DNA of 22,468 bases from a virus, in IMG/VR virus record IMGVR_UViG_3300031566_000398, positions 1-22,468 of that record; one strand, written 5' to 3'. Positions 7,801 to 16,005 of this stretch are shown one piece after another. Made by a program: the position numbers and the translations under genes. The notes beneath the pieces were generated by a model. The model was given only the letters and a program-made list of their open reading frames with translations. It was not told the origin of the DNA and did no database searches. Each line of letters starts with the position of its first letter. Within the stretch, counting starts at the first letter, position 1.

Positions 7801-8058
7801 ATGTCCTCAGCCTCTAGTGCTCCTTCGAGTGGAGGAGGAGGAGGAGGTGGCATCAATCTCCGCGTTGATGTCGTGAACAACAGCAGCACAGCTAGTCCGA
7901 CGAAGACTGAAACTTCAGTTGTTCAGACAGCGCAGAACAGAGTCATGATCACCAACACTGTGACTGACGTCAATCAAGAAGACATCACTAGACGCGGACG
8001 CTTTGCACGCACGATGGAACAGCAATCAACGACTCGTTTTACAGGAGGTGAGCGATGA
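4882..8058 (+). CDS. Tape measure protein (lambda gpH-like)
   Basis: This 1058-residue protein starts at ATG 4882 behind GAGG, inside the end of the G-T frame. Residues about 150-325 hold the conserved tape-measure domain (SNVKALVGDITD, then LGATTRFSATEAASGLKFLS, then a GLRRVMINLSSPT segment). Residues about 465-560 contain hydrophobic stretches that may insert in the host membrane during DNA entry. Two related helical repeats lie at about 724-776 and 794-837. The end is glycine-rich with the motif FMASPDESVHVRTPGQ, familiar from lambda-like tape measures, and a short C-terminal beta/charged tail. No cysteine is seen. At 1.5 A per residue the helix would span about 160 nm, a rough estimate of tail length that ignores any processing. 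Confidence 0.92.
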   Translation: MATLERIIRLGIDSSGAVSGAATWTQSTGKIESSTRRTRDELGRFIKSPTGIRGLADKIRNEAKPAFDRFIADLRRTGTHTKLARNELGQFIRGRNSVDELQRKLNKIGSGSIGKLAGAFRSAKLALGGLGLGAGFGLTAVFNVIKNFEKEMSNVKALVGDITDNEFKAMEAEARRLGATTRFSATEAASGLKFLSLAGFESRESIAALEPTLNLAAAGAIDLGNAADIASNIATQFGIKAENLNRVVDTLAFTASKSNTNIEQLSEALKFAGPIASVAGIELEEVAAAAAQLGNAGIQAGLAGTGLRRVMINLSSPTESAVAAFADMDLSLSDLDLRTNSLTEVMAKLGNANLNVERASKIFGDRAAGVAVILARTSAKTADFEKRIRSAQGAAKRMADTMSDNLFGASKNLISVIQELILQTGDGGLTGAFRTMLDTTTSVLRVWAGMGESLGKNRRQFTTLADRIVVLAKTLGALASLQFAAKFLVPIAAQTAAAALGFARLTLQVRGFASAAAVAGTASGKLATALGLAPTPMTKILSIGFSLITMWGLYKTATAGAFTETRSLLDEAENFATTFGKQTGKVGEAMSRNVGNKVKELKEKIARDAITADDLVRPDVAREVDARLRSIFGRTQFPEDADNGEEKRAGVERTILRERSEAIQTLRNELGRYEVALRLVDEANSNLASNTAAREEIEKEHKAFLDAEASAAAFQLRMDTATVKQDVYSQVLELSITKQERFEEATKAINFALKENEISVEDAARVTEIFKDKIFGATKESKEFSSVLQAIRTPADDYADSLLLVNEALERNVINEAQAARATEVFAKRFKDATDKIAAGPPLAREFGDAMGKTLTSMVFQAQDAEAAFKNLALQIAEMIFQATIVEPLVNSIVGAFTGGIGSLFGGGLANGPQGLGSAPGGGSFNYQIAPLGSAMGGDFKVGGGGGTDSQLVQFMASPDESVHVRTPGQRAAMSSASSAPSSGGGGGGGINLRVDVVNNSSTASPTKTETSVVQTAQNRVMITNTVTDVNQEDITRRGRFARTMEQQSTTRFTGGER
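4996..5196 (+). repeat. Short N-terminal repeat in the tape measure protein
   Basis: Residues 39-59 (RDELGRFIK...) and 85-105 (RNELGQFIR...) share a 9-residue core, [DN]ELG[RQ]FI[KR], spaced 46 residues apart. Each is followed by a short helical stretch. This looks like an old internal duplication of a small helical unit in the N-terminal region, which in lambda-type phages is bound by chaperones. Confidence 0.5.
7051..7390 (+). repeat. Helical repeat pair in the tape measure protein
   Basis: Two units of about 45-50 residues, near residues 724-776 and 794-837, share the plan Y-x(2-3)-L-x(5-8)-A-L-x-x-N-x-I-x-x-x-x-A-A-R-x-T-E-[IV]-F-[AK]-[KD]-[RK]-F/I. They fit the helical repeats found near the C-terminal third of many lambda-like tape measure proteins. 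Confidence 0.55.
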
Positions 8059-8417
8059 CCACTTGGCTCGTGGCTCCTTTCCCTCAGACGCCTCAAGTTT
8101 CGAACTACGGAGAAAAGTTTCGGAACACGGCGCATCATGACGGCGTTGATGAAGGTCCTGTCATGAGTCGGCGCATCGGCCTTGCAGGACCGAAGCCGTT
8201 CACATGCGTATTCTGGCTCACGGCCGCTGAGGTAACTCAGCTGAGGACATGGTGGGAAGATACGATTGAAGACGGCACGATTGAATTCGACTTCCCTCAT
8301 CCGCATCCCGGCGTCGGTGGCACGATCGTATGTCAGATGTTCAAGCCACCTGATGCCAAGACCCAGGGCGGCGATCTCTGGACGGTAGGCTGTGAGATCA
8401 CAGAGGTGCTTGCCTGA
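8055..8417 (+). CDS. Minor tail protein, lambda gpM-like
   Basis: This 120-residue protein starts at ATG 8055, overlapping the tape measure stop (ATGA). It is beta-rich with a central FWLTAAEVTQLRTWWED helix (residues about 52-68) and an E-F-D-F-P-H-P-H-P-G turn. Lambda gpM, the distal tail protein that forms a ring between tube and tip, has 109 residues and lies in the same place, right after the tape measure gene and before L. I call it M-like mainly from position, size and general strand-helix-strand pattern. It could instead be a diverged distal tail protein of another family with the same role. Confidence 0.65.
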   Translation: MTTWLVAPFPQTPQVSNYGEKFRNTAHHDGVDEGPVMSRRIGLAGPKPFTCVFWLTAAEVTQLRTWWEDTIEDGTIEFDFPHPHPGVGGTIVCQMFKPPDAKTQGGDLWTVGCEITEVLA

Positions 8418-8929
8418 TGGCCGACGTAACACCCTCGGCATCCGTACGTCAGCAGATGGCAAGGCGTACGACGAAGAAGGCTCCCATTCTGTGTGTTGAG
8501 ATATTCCAGCCCGATGAACAAGATCCGACATACAGCGATTCACGATGGCCGATCCGTCTTTGCGATCATACGCAGAGCATCAATCATGGTGGGGATACGT
8601 TCACGGCAGTGTCCATGGACTGGTCACCGATCAACCGTGAGGAGGAAGAGGTTCCTCAGTTGATCATCAACGTGCTCGGTGTCGGCGATCTGTATTCAGA
8701 TCTGATGCGAAGCCTGAGCGTGAAGCCTCCGCGTGTGGATGTATTCACCGTGACGATTGACACGACGACAGGACTCGTTCAGCCTACACGTGACGAACAA
8801 ATCACGGACCTGCGCTTGAAGAAAGTGAAGGGCAGATTCGGCATCTCGTTCACGCTGCGCAAGCGAGAGTTCACAGGACCCTATCCAGTTCGTCGTTACG
8901 ACGGCATCACCTTCCCAGGTCTGCGATGA
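8417..8929 (+). CDS. Minor tail protein, lambda gpL-like/DUF1833 type
   Basis: This 170-residue protein overlaps the previous stop by one base (TGATG). Residues about 22-60 form beta strands (APILCVEIF, WPIRLCDH), followed by a segment with VSMDWSPINREEEEVPQL, a pattern typical of the DUF1833/L-like tail-tip family, and the end has YPVRRYDGITFPGL, also typical. Lambda gpL has 232 residues and a C-terminal domain binding a 4Fe-4S cluster through four cysteines. Here the protein is shorter, has only two cysteines, both in the N-terminal part, and so lacks that cluster domain. It probably closes the tube above the J protein. It sits between the M-like and K-like genes exactly as in lambda. Confidence 0.72.
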   Translation: MADVTPSASVRQQMARRTTKKAPILCVEIFQPDEQDPTYSDSRWPIRLCDHTQSINHGGDTFTAVSMDWSPINREEEEVPQLIINVLGVGDLYSDLMRSLSVKPPRVDVFTVTIDTTTGLVQPTRDEQITDLRLKKVKGRFGISFTLRKREFTGPYPVRRYDGITFPGLR

Positions 8930-9336
8930 AAGTCTACGCTGTCGATACAAGCGAGTATCGTGACTGGATGGCCGTCCCCTACAAAGAGTTCGGCAGAGAA
9001 CTCACTGGAGCCGACTGTTGGGGCTGGACTCGTCTGTTCCTGAAAGAGAAGATCGGCGTTGATCTGGCGATCTATGATGGGATGACGCGTCCGACTCCAG
9101 ACACGATCCGCGATCAGCTGAAGTCTGGATGGCGCAGACTAGCAGAAGATGAAGAGCCGCGTCCGTGGGACGTAGTCACGTATCTTCAATCCAGGTACGA
9201 CCTCCACCACATCGGCGTAATGATCGGGAACGACCATTTCTTGAGCATGATCGTTGGATCTTGTGTGACGACGGAGCGCTTGAGTAAAGGCGCTGATGAG
9301 TGGGAATTCGTGAGGCTGTATCGTTATGTCGGCTGA
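8926..9336 (+). CDS. NlpC/P60-family cysteine peptidase, lambda gpK C-terminal-like
   Basis: This 136-residue protein starts at ATG 8926 (ATGA overlap). The probable nucleophile is Cys31 in LTGADCWGWTRLF, the usual (N/D)C-x-G-x-x-x NlpC/P60 motif, and the probable catalytic histidine is His95 in LHHIGVMIG, with His104 a possible third polar residue. The family cuts peptidoglycan stem peptides. In tail tips it is thought to help local wall opening or tail assembly. Lambda gpK also carries an N-terminal JAMM/MPN domain. That half is missing here, since the protein begins about 30 residues before the active cysteine. A PRPWDVVTY strand before the histidine fits the family fold. Confidence 0.82.
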   Translation: MKVYAVDTSEYRDWMAVPYKEFGRELTGADCWGWTRLFLKEKIGVDLAIYDGMTRPTPDTIRDQLKSGWRRLAEDEEPRPWDVVTYLQSRYDLHHIGVMIGNDHFLSMIVGSCVTTERLSKGADEWEFVRLYRYVG

Positions 9337-12300
9337 AGTCATGATCGTAGAAGGGCTGGTGACGTTTGCCTATGCGACGAGCCATCTTGAGATTGATGCC
9401 GCTTCTGTGAAAGAGGTTCCGTGCGGCTTGTCCGTCACGGAGATGCTGGATGAGTACTTCGACGTCGACCACGAGGGGCTCGCGCCGCTTCACGTATATC
9501 TCGGCGGACACACAGAGATCGAGCTCGAAGACTGGGACGTCTATTATCCTGCCGCAGACTGCATGATTCTTGCTGTTCACATTCCACAAGGTCCTCTTCT
9601 GCTGCCGTTGCTTGCATCCGCGTTCGCAGCAGGAGGAGCAGGAACGGCTGGTGGTGCGTTGATCGCTGGAACTACTATTGGCGTTTCTTCAACAGCGGGC
9701 ATCCTTGCGGCAATCACGACAACGGTGTTGACCGTTGCGCTTTCGATTCTCCCTGCTGCACTCATGGGATCTCCAGATCAAGGAGGCGCGAACTACGTTC
9801 CGCCTGGAGCAAGTCCTTCGCTCAATGGCGTGAGCAACGACATTCGTCTTGGTCAGCCGATCATCAAGAATCTTGGACGCAATCTGGTCGTGTTCCCGCT
9901 CGCGACGTTGTCCTACACAGAGACGGTCGGAGAGGAGCAGTTTCAGGTCGTCGTGTTCTCTGGCGGTGAAGGAGTCAACACGATTGAAGAAGCGACGATG
10001 AAGTTCGGTGAGACGTTAGTCTCCAACACAGAGACGGAGTACGTTCTTCACTACGGTAATGGAAATACCAAGCACGTCTATCCCAATGCCTCCGGGCGAT
10101 CCCCCGTGTCGGTCGGTGGCGCGTATCCCGCTGACGGTCCGCCCGTTCTGGAAATTGCGACGCAGGACATCTATGAGGATCGTGTCGACGTCAAGTTTCG
10201 CACCGAGTACACTGGAGCGTGGACGGTCATTCAGGAAGTGATTCACACGACGACTCAAGCTGGTCGCTTCATCAGCTTCGAGCTTCATTTCCCTCAGGGA
10301 TTCGGTCGTTTGGATAGTGGTGATGGTGAGCTTCATGCTGATACTATCTTTCTTGGCATCGAAATACAGGAGCAGGGCGGCGGTGCTTGGACCCCGATCC
10401 CCGACCTTCCCGACTTCACAGACGGCGGCTTTCTTTCTACACACGATCTGAATCATCTCAACCTGACCGGCAATTTTGGAATTGCTACTGAGATCGTGTT
10501 GGATTATTTACTCCCTGGAGTTAATGGAAGACATGTAGCACCAATTCTGCCTGGGACATCCCCGTACAACGGGAACGTCAGTGAAAGCCTGAGAAATGCG
10601 CGAGTTGAAAACTATAGAGGGCAGTTCAAATACGTTGATTTGACGTATGCAAAGGGAATTCGATTCAGATCTTGGATCACGAGGTTCGGCGGAAGTTTCA
10701 TCGACGACAAGGTGTACAGCGGATCATTCTTCGAGTTGACCGGATCGTGGCCCGGTGTCCCTGCTGGAACATACGTTGAAATTGGCATCGTGGAAGCGAA
10801 CCGAATCGAGATTGTGGCAGTAGTCGACGTCAATCGAAAGGTTCGTTATGCAATAGCAGGAGAGGCAAACGGATACACTCCTCTGCACGCTCCGTATGTC
10901 TTCGATAATCTTGTAGCTGCTTCTCCGCGAACGTTGACGACAGAAGACTTCGACAACGTCATTCGCATCACGGGGAAGTCTCACACAGAGATACGCCAAG
11001 GCTTCAAGTTCGAGGCTCCTGCAGGAAGGGATAACTATTCCATTCGTCTTCGTAACTATGGCAATCCGTACTGGACGACGGATCGCTATACGAAGGATCG
11101 CAAAGGTTTCAAGGGCGATGGCATCGTCAATACTGCTGCGAACTACGTTGACTTCGTATGGACGGTATTGAGAGCTCACGATCTGGTCACACCGATCAAC
11201 GAGCCCGGTCAAACGTTGATCGAGATGCGAACGCAGTCCACAGATCACATCAACGGTGTCATCGCAAGATTCAACGCCGTGATGCAGTCCAAGCTCCGCG
11301 TGATAGCGGGCGGAGTACTCCAGGCTACTCCGATCGCAACGAGCAACGCGGCATGGTGCGCACTGGATACCCTCATCGGTAAGTCTGGCAAAGATCCTGT
11401 GTCTGATGCTGATCTTCCCACAACGATTGATCTTGATGCATGGGAAGACTGGGCAGACTTCTGCGATACGGAGAATCTTGAGTACAACAGGATTCACGAC
11501 TACGATTCTACACAGGAGCGTGAGCTCTACAGTATCGCCGCCGTGGGTCGTGCGAGTTTTGACAGAACCGACTTGATCACGCCGATCATCGAGAAGGCCC
11601 AAGACCCACTCGTCTACGGACAGGCATGGACTCCGCACAATTGCAAAGACATGACGTATGAGCGTGTCTTCACAGAAACGCCTCATCTTGTTCGTGCGAA
11701 ATTCCGCAACGCTGCAAAGAACTGGCAACCCGATGTCATTCCGATCTACTCCCCCGAGTATGGTCCCTACGAAGTGGCGGAGCTGGACATCACAATCAAC
11801 GCAGCCTCTTCGACAACAATCGTCATTAGCGGAGCAACGGGATGGGAAGACATAGGCGTTCGCGTTGGAAGCTGGGTGAGATTCCCACTTGGGTCATTGC
11901 AGCCTTGGAATTTCGGCAATGCATTTCTTACCTACCAATCCCCGACATGGCGATCGTTCCTCGTCACGAACTTGACAACGGTCGGTGCGAATCAAGAAGC
12001 GACGCTTAAGCTCAGGACTGGTGAAAGCCTTCAGCATCCGGGCTTTGACAACGGTCGCAAGCATGTTTCTGTTCGTCTGGCCGAGACCGTCGAGACCATT
12101 GATGAGTATGCCGTCACGAGTGAAGAGCAGGTCTACAATGACGTGCGACTGCGCGAGAACATCATCAACCTGCGCCCTGAAGTGTATCAATGGGAGTGCG
12201 GCTGGATCGGGATGAACACAAGGCGTGGACACGTCTGTCCAATCAGCCATTGGGCGCTCAAGGTCGGTCATTCGTTCGGACGCATCGCAACGATCATTAA

Positions 12301-15049
12301 TGACACGTTCAACTACTCGGAAGGCGAGGCAAAGCAGCCGCTTGAGTATCAACGGTATGAGGCTGATGGGTTCACTGTCATTGATTACGGCATCCTCATT
12401 CAGGATGAGGATCTGATCAGCACGGTCCATCCAATTCGCAACGAGGCAGACTTCGCAGCCGTGGCAACGCTGCGAACGACGCATTTCGAATTCTCGACTG
12501 GCGCTCCTACGTCAAGAATCTGGCTTGAGGATCATGTCATCGCGATTGGTCCGATCGCGCTTCTCAACGTTGATGGGTTGATAACCTCAGTACGCGGTAT
12601 TTCAAAGTATGCGTATGAAATTTCTGCTGTGCCGTACTCCCCTGAGATCTATGACAACGATCTCCTGGGGATTGATCTTCCGTCCTTTGACCCGAGGGTG
12701 TTCGTTCCCGACTCTACTCCCATCGGTGCTGCTCCTGCAGATCCCATCAACTGCTCTGCGAAAGGGCAGATGGTGCTCAACTCAGAGGGCAAGATCACTC
12801 GTCAGGTGAAGGCCGTGTTCTTTGCCGCGAATGCTTTCAATTCAGGATCGCGTACCGCTGCGACGATGAAAATTGAAGTGCAGTATCGCCTCTGTGCTGA
12901 TTCATCCGCATTCCTGCCAGAGACTCCGTGGCGCTCTTGGGGCATCTTTGACGTGCATCAGGCGGAGACGATCATTCCATTCAAGAATGAAACGAGGAGC
13001 GTTGATGTTCGATTCCGAGCGGTGAGTGCTCATGATGTGCCTTCCAACTTCGTTGTGGTCACCGGAGTCAAACTGCTGGGAGAGACCGGAAAGGTTGCTG
13101 GGATTCAGGCGCAGGACTTCCTGAAGCAGACGGCATCCGGCGTGAAGAAGGTTCTACGTATCACGTGGAGCTATCCGCAGGGAGTGAGCAAACACTCTAT
13201 CTCAGCCGACGTCAACAACGTCGGTACTGGATTGGCAGACAATCGCTTCACGCTCGACCCTGTTACAGCAGATTTCAAAAGCTTCAGGATTGGGCAGCAG
13301 CTCGTTACGACCGGATTCCTCAATGCTGAGAACAACGGTGTCTGGACCATATTCAGCGCCGCTCTTGGTTCTGGTGTCATCAACGTAACTCCGACTGGAG
13401 TCACGGTCGATGAGCTTGCCTCTGCCAATGGCAACGTGCAGATGGAGACCTTCAATACAGACGACGAAGGCACGCTGCTCTTGCGGCCTGAATACTTCAT
13501 CGTTCGTTGGTCATTCGATGGCGGAGCAAGAAAGACAGATGTAGTTCTTGCAGGATCAGGCGAAAATACATTCTTTGACGTGCTGGACGCGCAGGAAGGT
13601 ATCTACACGTTTGAAGTGACGGCTGCCGGACCCGACAGCGCTCCTGGTAAGCCTGTCTCAAGAACGTTTCAGTATTCACAGACAGTAGACGTTGATCTTC
13701 CTAGGCCTCGTGGTTTGAAGGCAAAGGGATCTCCGCATGATGATCCTGGAAAGTTCGTGGGTCGTGATCTTGTCGTGCGATGCGACCACACTGCGCCTCT
13801 TGACTTTATGCTCCGCAATCAAGGGCAGCAGATCACTTTCAATTCTGGATCGATCAACACAGGCTTCATTGACTGCTACGAATTTTCGTTCATCGATCCC
13901 GTGACGGATGAAGTTCTTGAGATCATCAAGGTGCGAGGCTCCGAGGAGCCGCAAGCGACTTATGGATATGATCTGAACTTTTCGCAGTCTGTAGAGAGTG
14001 GTCGAGAGAATCCGCGCAGGGACATACTGGTCAGAGTAGTGACATGCGATGCGTCTGGTAACGAAAGCCCTCCTGCTGTTCTGCTCTGCCACAACCCGAA
14101 AGCGCCGGAAGTCAAAGTCAAGAACTTCGTCAATGGTATCGGAAATTCTCTTGGTGTCGTGCTTCATAGTATTGATCACGATTTAACTGATGACATCAGG
14201 TTGTCTGTGAACAGGAAGTCTCCTTACGCAATAAGGAGAGGAGTTGAAAAACAACTGGCAGACAGGAGTCATTACACTGTCTGGTCAAAACCCCATAACC
14301 AAGACAATGCACGTGAGATCACAGACGCAGAAATTCAGATGTTGGATCCGCTGATTGAATCTGCGAATCGAGCGATGGTGTTCCCTCAGCTTGAGATCAA
14401 TCGTGTGTATCTGATGCGAATGGCTCAGTCGGATGTGTATTCACTCACGAGCGACGAGATGATCCTTGCTACGCACAGTGATGTCGTTCAGTTCATAGAT
14501 GACGGTTACGTTCGCATGATCCAAGAGCCATTGATTCATGAGTACGGATCTCCGATCTCAGATTGGATTGACTTGTCGGCCATCACGATTGAAGGCACTG
14601 GAGCAACGCCGACGATCAGTACGTATAACGAATTTGGTCATTGGTTCCATGCCAGTGCCGGATTAGATCATGGATATGATCTATCAAATCCGATACCGAC
14701 AGGATGTTTCTCGATTTACACTGTTCATCACGTCTTGTACAAAGAGACGGCTGGTGGTGAAGTGATACTTGACTCTGGGAAGAATACTTACGACAGTTCT
14801 TCACCTTCAAGATTCACTTCGGATTCAGATACGAAGCCTCAGCTAATCGGAACGCACACGTTGACGAACGTTGCTGATCCAGATGGTGCTCTTGCTGCTG
14901 GTGAAGTAGCAACGTACAGATATAAATTTCGATTCACGACTCTCAGTAGTAGTGGTTCACTATCAACAGATCTCATCGTGAATGCTAATTTGATCAATCC
15001 AGGTTCTGGATGGAAAGTCGATTCATCTGTTGCTCCTAGCATAGGATAA
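9326..15049 (+). CDS. Giant tail tip protein: I-like N-terminus fused to J-like host-specificity protein
   Basis: This 1907-residue protein overlaps the K-like gene by 11 bases. Residues 1-90 have a beta-grasp-like layout (SVTEMLDEYF, HVYLGG, then D-x-D-V-Y-Y-P-A-A-D) as in lambda gpI. Residues about 92-146 are a long Ala/Gly/Leu hydrophobic segment. Residues about 149-190 carry the J signature SLNGVSNDIRLGQPIIKNLGR. Around 670-790 is the conserved central J region (IATSNAAWCALDTL, WEDWADFCDTEN, SIAAVGRAS). Residues about 1150-1540 look like a string of fibronectin-type beta modules, with an inserted 'NNG' domain at about 1290-1373. The last 120 residues form a beta-rich tip. J forms the trimeric central tail fibre that contacts the receptor; lambda J has 1132 residues. 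Confidence 0.9.
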   Translation: MSAEVMIVEGLVTFAYATSHLEIDAASVKEVPCGLSVTEMLDEYFDVDHEGLAPLHVYLGGHTEIELEDWDVYYPAADCMILAVHIPQGPLLLPLLASAFAAGGAGTAGGALIAGTTIGVSSTAGILAAITTTVLTVALSILPAALMGSPDQGGANYVPPGASPSLNGVSNDIRLGQPIIKNLGRNLVVFPLATLSYTETVGEEQFQVVVFSGGEGVNTIEEATMKFGETLVSNTETEYVLHYGNGNTKHVYPNASGRSPVSVGGAYPADGPPVLEIATQDIYEDRVDVKFRTEYTGAWTVIQEVIHTTTQAGRFISFELHFPQGFGRLDSGDGELHADTIFLGIEIQEQGGGAWTPIPDLPDFTDGGFLSTHDLNHLNLTGNFGIATEIVLDYLLPGVNGRHVAPILPGTSPYNGNVSESLRNARVENYRGQFKYVDLTYAKGIRFRSWITRFGGSFIDDKVYSGSFFELTGSWPGVPAGTYVEIGIVEANRIEIVAVVDVNRKVRYAIAGEANGYTPLHAPYVFDNLVAASPRTLTTEDFDNVIRITGKSHTEIRQGFKFEAPAGRDNYSIRLRNYGNPYWTTDRYTKDRKGFKGDGIVNTAANYVDFVWTVLRAHDLVTPINEPGQTLIEMRTQSTDHINGVIARFNAVMQSKLRVIAGGVLQATPIATSNAAWCALDTLIGKSGKDPVSDADLPTTIDLDAWEDWADFCDTENLEYNRIHDYDSTQERELYSIAAVGRASFDRTDLITPIIEKAQDPLVYGQAWTPHNCKDMTYERVFTETPHLVRAKFRNAAKNWQPDVIPIYSPEYGPYEVAELDITINAASSTTIVISGATGWEDIGVRVGSWVRFPLGSLQPWNFGNAFLTYQSPTWRSFLVTNLTTVGANQEATLKLRTGESLQHPGFDNGRKHVSVRLAETVETIDEYAVTSEEQVYNDVRLRENIINLRPEVYQWECGWIGMNTRRGHVCPISHWALKVGHSFGRIATIINDTFNYSEGEAKQPLEYQRYEADGFTVIDYGILIQDEDLISTVHPIRNEADFAAVATLRTTHFEFSTGAPTSRIWLEDHVIAIGPIALLNVDGLITSVRGISKYAYEISAVPYSPEIYDNDLLGIDLPSFDPRVFVPDSTPIGAAPADPINCSAKGQMVLNSEGKITRQVKAVFFAANAFNSGSRTAATMKIEVQYRLCADSSAFLPETPWRSWGIFDVHQAETIIPFKNETRSVDVRFRAVSAHDVPSNFVVVTGVKLLGETGKVAGIQAQDFLKQTASGVKKVLRITWSYPQGVSKHSISADVNNVGTGLADNRFTLDPVTADFKSFRIGQQLVTTGFLNAENNGVWTIFSAALGSGVINVTPTGVTVDELASANGNVQMETFNTDDEGTLLLRPEYFIVRWSFDGGARKTDVVLAGSGENTFFDVLDAQEGIYTFEVTAAGPDSAPGKPVSRTFQYSQTVDVDLPRPRGLKAKGSPHDDPGKFVGRDLVVRCDHTAPLDFMLRNQGQQITFNSGSINTGFIDCYEFSFIDPVTDEVLEIIKVRGSEEPQATYGYDLNFSQSVESGRENPRRDILVRVVTCDASGNESPPAVLLCHNPKAPEVKVKNFVNGIGNSLGVVLHSIDHDLTDDIRLSVNRKSPYAIRRGVEKQLADRSHYTVWSKPHNQDNAREITDAEIQMLDPLIESANRAMVFPQLEINRVYLMRMAQSDVYSLTSDEMILATHSDVVQFIDDGYVRMIQEPLIHEYGSPISDWIDLSAITIEGTGATPTISTYNEFGHWFHASAGLDHGYDLSNPIPTGCFSIYTVHHVLYKETAGGEVILDSGKNTYDSSSPSRFTSDSDTKPQLIGTHTLTNVADPDGALAAGEVATYRYKFRFTTLSSSGSLSTDLIVNANLINPGSGWKVDSSVAPSIG
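13195..13445 (+). repeat. 'NNG' domain copy 2 (inside the J-like gene)
   Basis: This encodes about residues 1290-1373 of the J-like protein: F-R-I-G-Q-Q-L-V-T-T-G-F followed by NNGVW at 1336-1340, then V-I-N-V-T and a closing N-V-Q strand. It parallels the insertion in the tail tube protein (positions 3131-3395), with the same order of strands and the same NNG-[IV]-W core. It interrupts a fibronectin-like module. Confidence 0.6.
15034..15046 (+). promoter_or_regulatory. Small hairpin covering the ribosome binding site of the fibre gene
   Basis: TCCTA (15034-15038), a GCA loop and TAGGA (15042-15046) form a five-base-pair hairpin whose right arm is the AGGA Shine-Dalgarno for ATG 15053. It would be opened by ribosomes finishing the J-like gene, which stops at 15049, so it could enforce translational coupling. 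The stem is weak and may be chance. Confidence 0.3.
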
Positions 15050-15052
15050 AAT

Positions 15053-15997
15053 ATGAGTGTATTTAAGGGTTTCAACTGCTACGTGGAAAACGGTGATGAC
15101 ACCGTTCGTGCAATCTGGGTCGTCACTCTTGACGCATCCGTGAACTGGACGCAAGATGAAGTCTTGACTTGGGATGGAGCAGCGGGAACCGGGAAGCACG
15201 TTTCTGATAGTAATTTCCAGTTGAAGCTCTACAGAACGGCTGGGGCTCTTCCAGATATCGGTGACACCGTTCTTGGAGGTTCATCCGGAGTTAGCGCAGA
15301 CATTTCAAACATTGAAGCGTTTGATGTCAATGGTGTTCCGTTGTATCCACCGGAGTTCGCTACAAACAGTCGACAAACGGCTTTGGCGGGCGGCGAGTTT
15401 TTCAGGGTTTCAGATGGTGCTGCTCTGGACAGGCAGGGCATCGTCGACGGTACGATCAACCGAGACACGTTTCAACTATCACAGAACTGGAACGGTCCGA
15501 CGCTCATAGACGTGCCTGGACATTGTAGCCAAGACGTCACTCCTCTGTTTGGAATCGAGCTTGCCAGTCAGGGCGACAATCAACCAATTGCCACACAGAG
15601 AAATGCAACTGGACAAATTGAGACTATCATCCAGGGACCGGCATGGATCACAGTGACGTCGTTCTCCAACGGCTTCACGGATGCGTACCAGAGAGATGCC
15701 ATTTCTGGAGACCACAATCTCGTTCAGTACCGAAAATCTTCAGATGGTCTTGTCCACATTCGCGGAGCAGTAGAACGTCTCGCCGGCGTCCCGACGACAC
15801 AGGATGAGATCTTCTTGCTGCCGTCTGGATACCGACCGCCTGCGTCTATGCGATTCCTTGTGTATGGCGCAGACATCAACAACAATCCGTACACGATCTG
15901 GATCACGAGCGGTGGTTCTGTCAAGTGGATTCAGGGTCCTGTGTATCCAACGAATGACTACATGGGTCTTGACGGCGTTTCCTTCTATAACTACTAG
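15053..15997 (+). CDS. Tail fibre with receptor-binding-like C-terminal domain
   Basis: This 314-residue protein starts at ATG 15053, three bases after the J stop, with AGGA at 15043-15046. Residues 1-195 are beta-rich, with FKGFNCYVENGDDTVRAIWVV near the start. Residues about 197-314 show a pattern common at the end of many tail fibres and baseplate receptor-binding proteins: W-I-T-V-x-x-F-x-N-G-F, then V-Q-Y-R-K-S-S-D-G-L-V-H-I-R-G, then I-F-L-L-P-S-G-Y-R-P-P, and finally M-G-L-D-G-V-S-F. This is a beta-sandwich head known to bind host surface glycans or proteins in other phages. The gene probably encodes a side fibre or a tip attachment to the J protein. Confidence 0.75.
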   Translation: MSVFKGFNCYVENGDDTVRAIWVVTLDASVNWTQDEVLTWDGAAGTGKHVSDSNFQLKLYRTAGALPDIGDTVLGGSSGVSADISNIEAFDVNGVPLYPPEFATNSRQTALAGGEFFRVSDGAALDRQGIVDGTINRDTFQLSQNWNGPTLIDVPGHCSQDVTPLFGIELASQGDNQPIATQRNATGQIETIIQGPAWITVTSFSNGFTDAYQRDAISGDHNLVQYRKSSDGLVHIRGAVERLAGVPTTQDEIFLLPSGYRPPASMRFLVYGADINNNPYTIWITSGGSVKWIQGPVYPTNDYMGLDGVSFYNY

Positions 15998-16005
15998 GAG
16001 CCACG

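Noticed and set aside
7831-7851. Tandem GGA-type triplets, possible microsatellite or phase-variable tract
   Set aside because: They encode the glycine linker common near the end of tape measure proteins. The triplet run keeps frame upon change, so it could not act as an on/off switch.
10724-11728. A 334-codon open frame on the minus strand inside the J-like gene
   Set aside because: It lies fully antisense to a well-supported gene, has no ribosome binding site of note, and its translation is rich in Arg, Ser, Cys and His with no recognisable domain. It is a shadow of codon bias.
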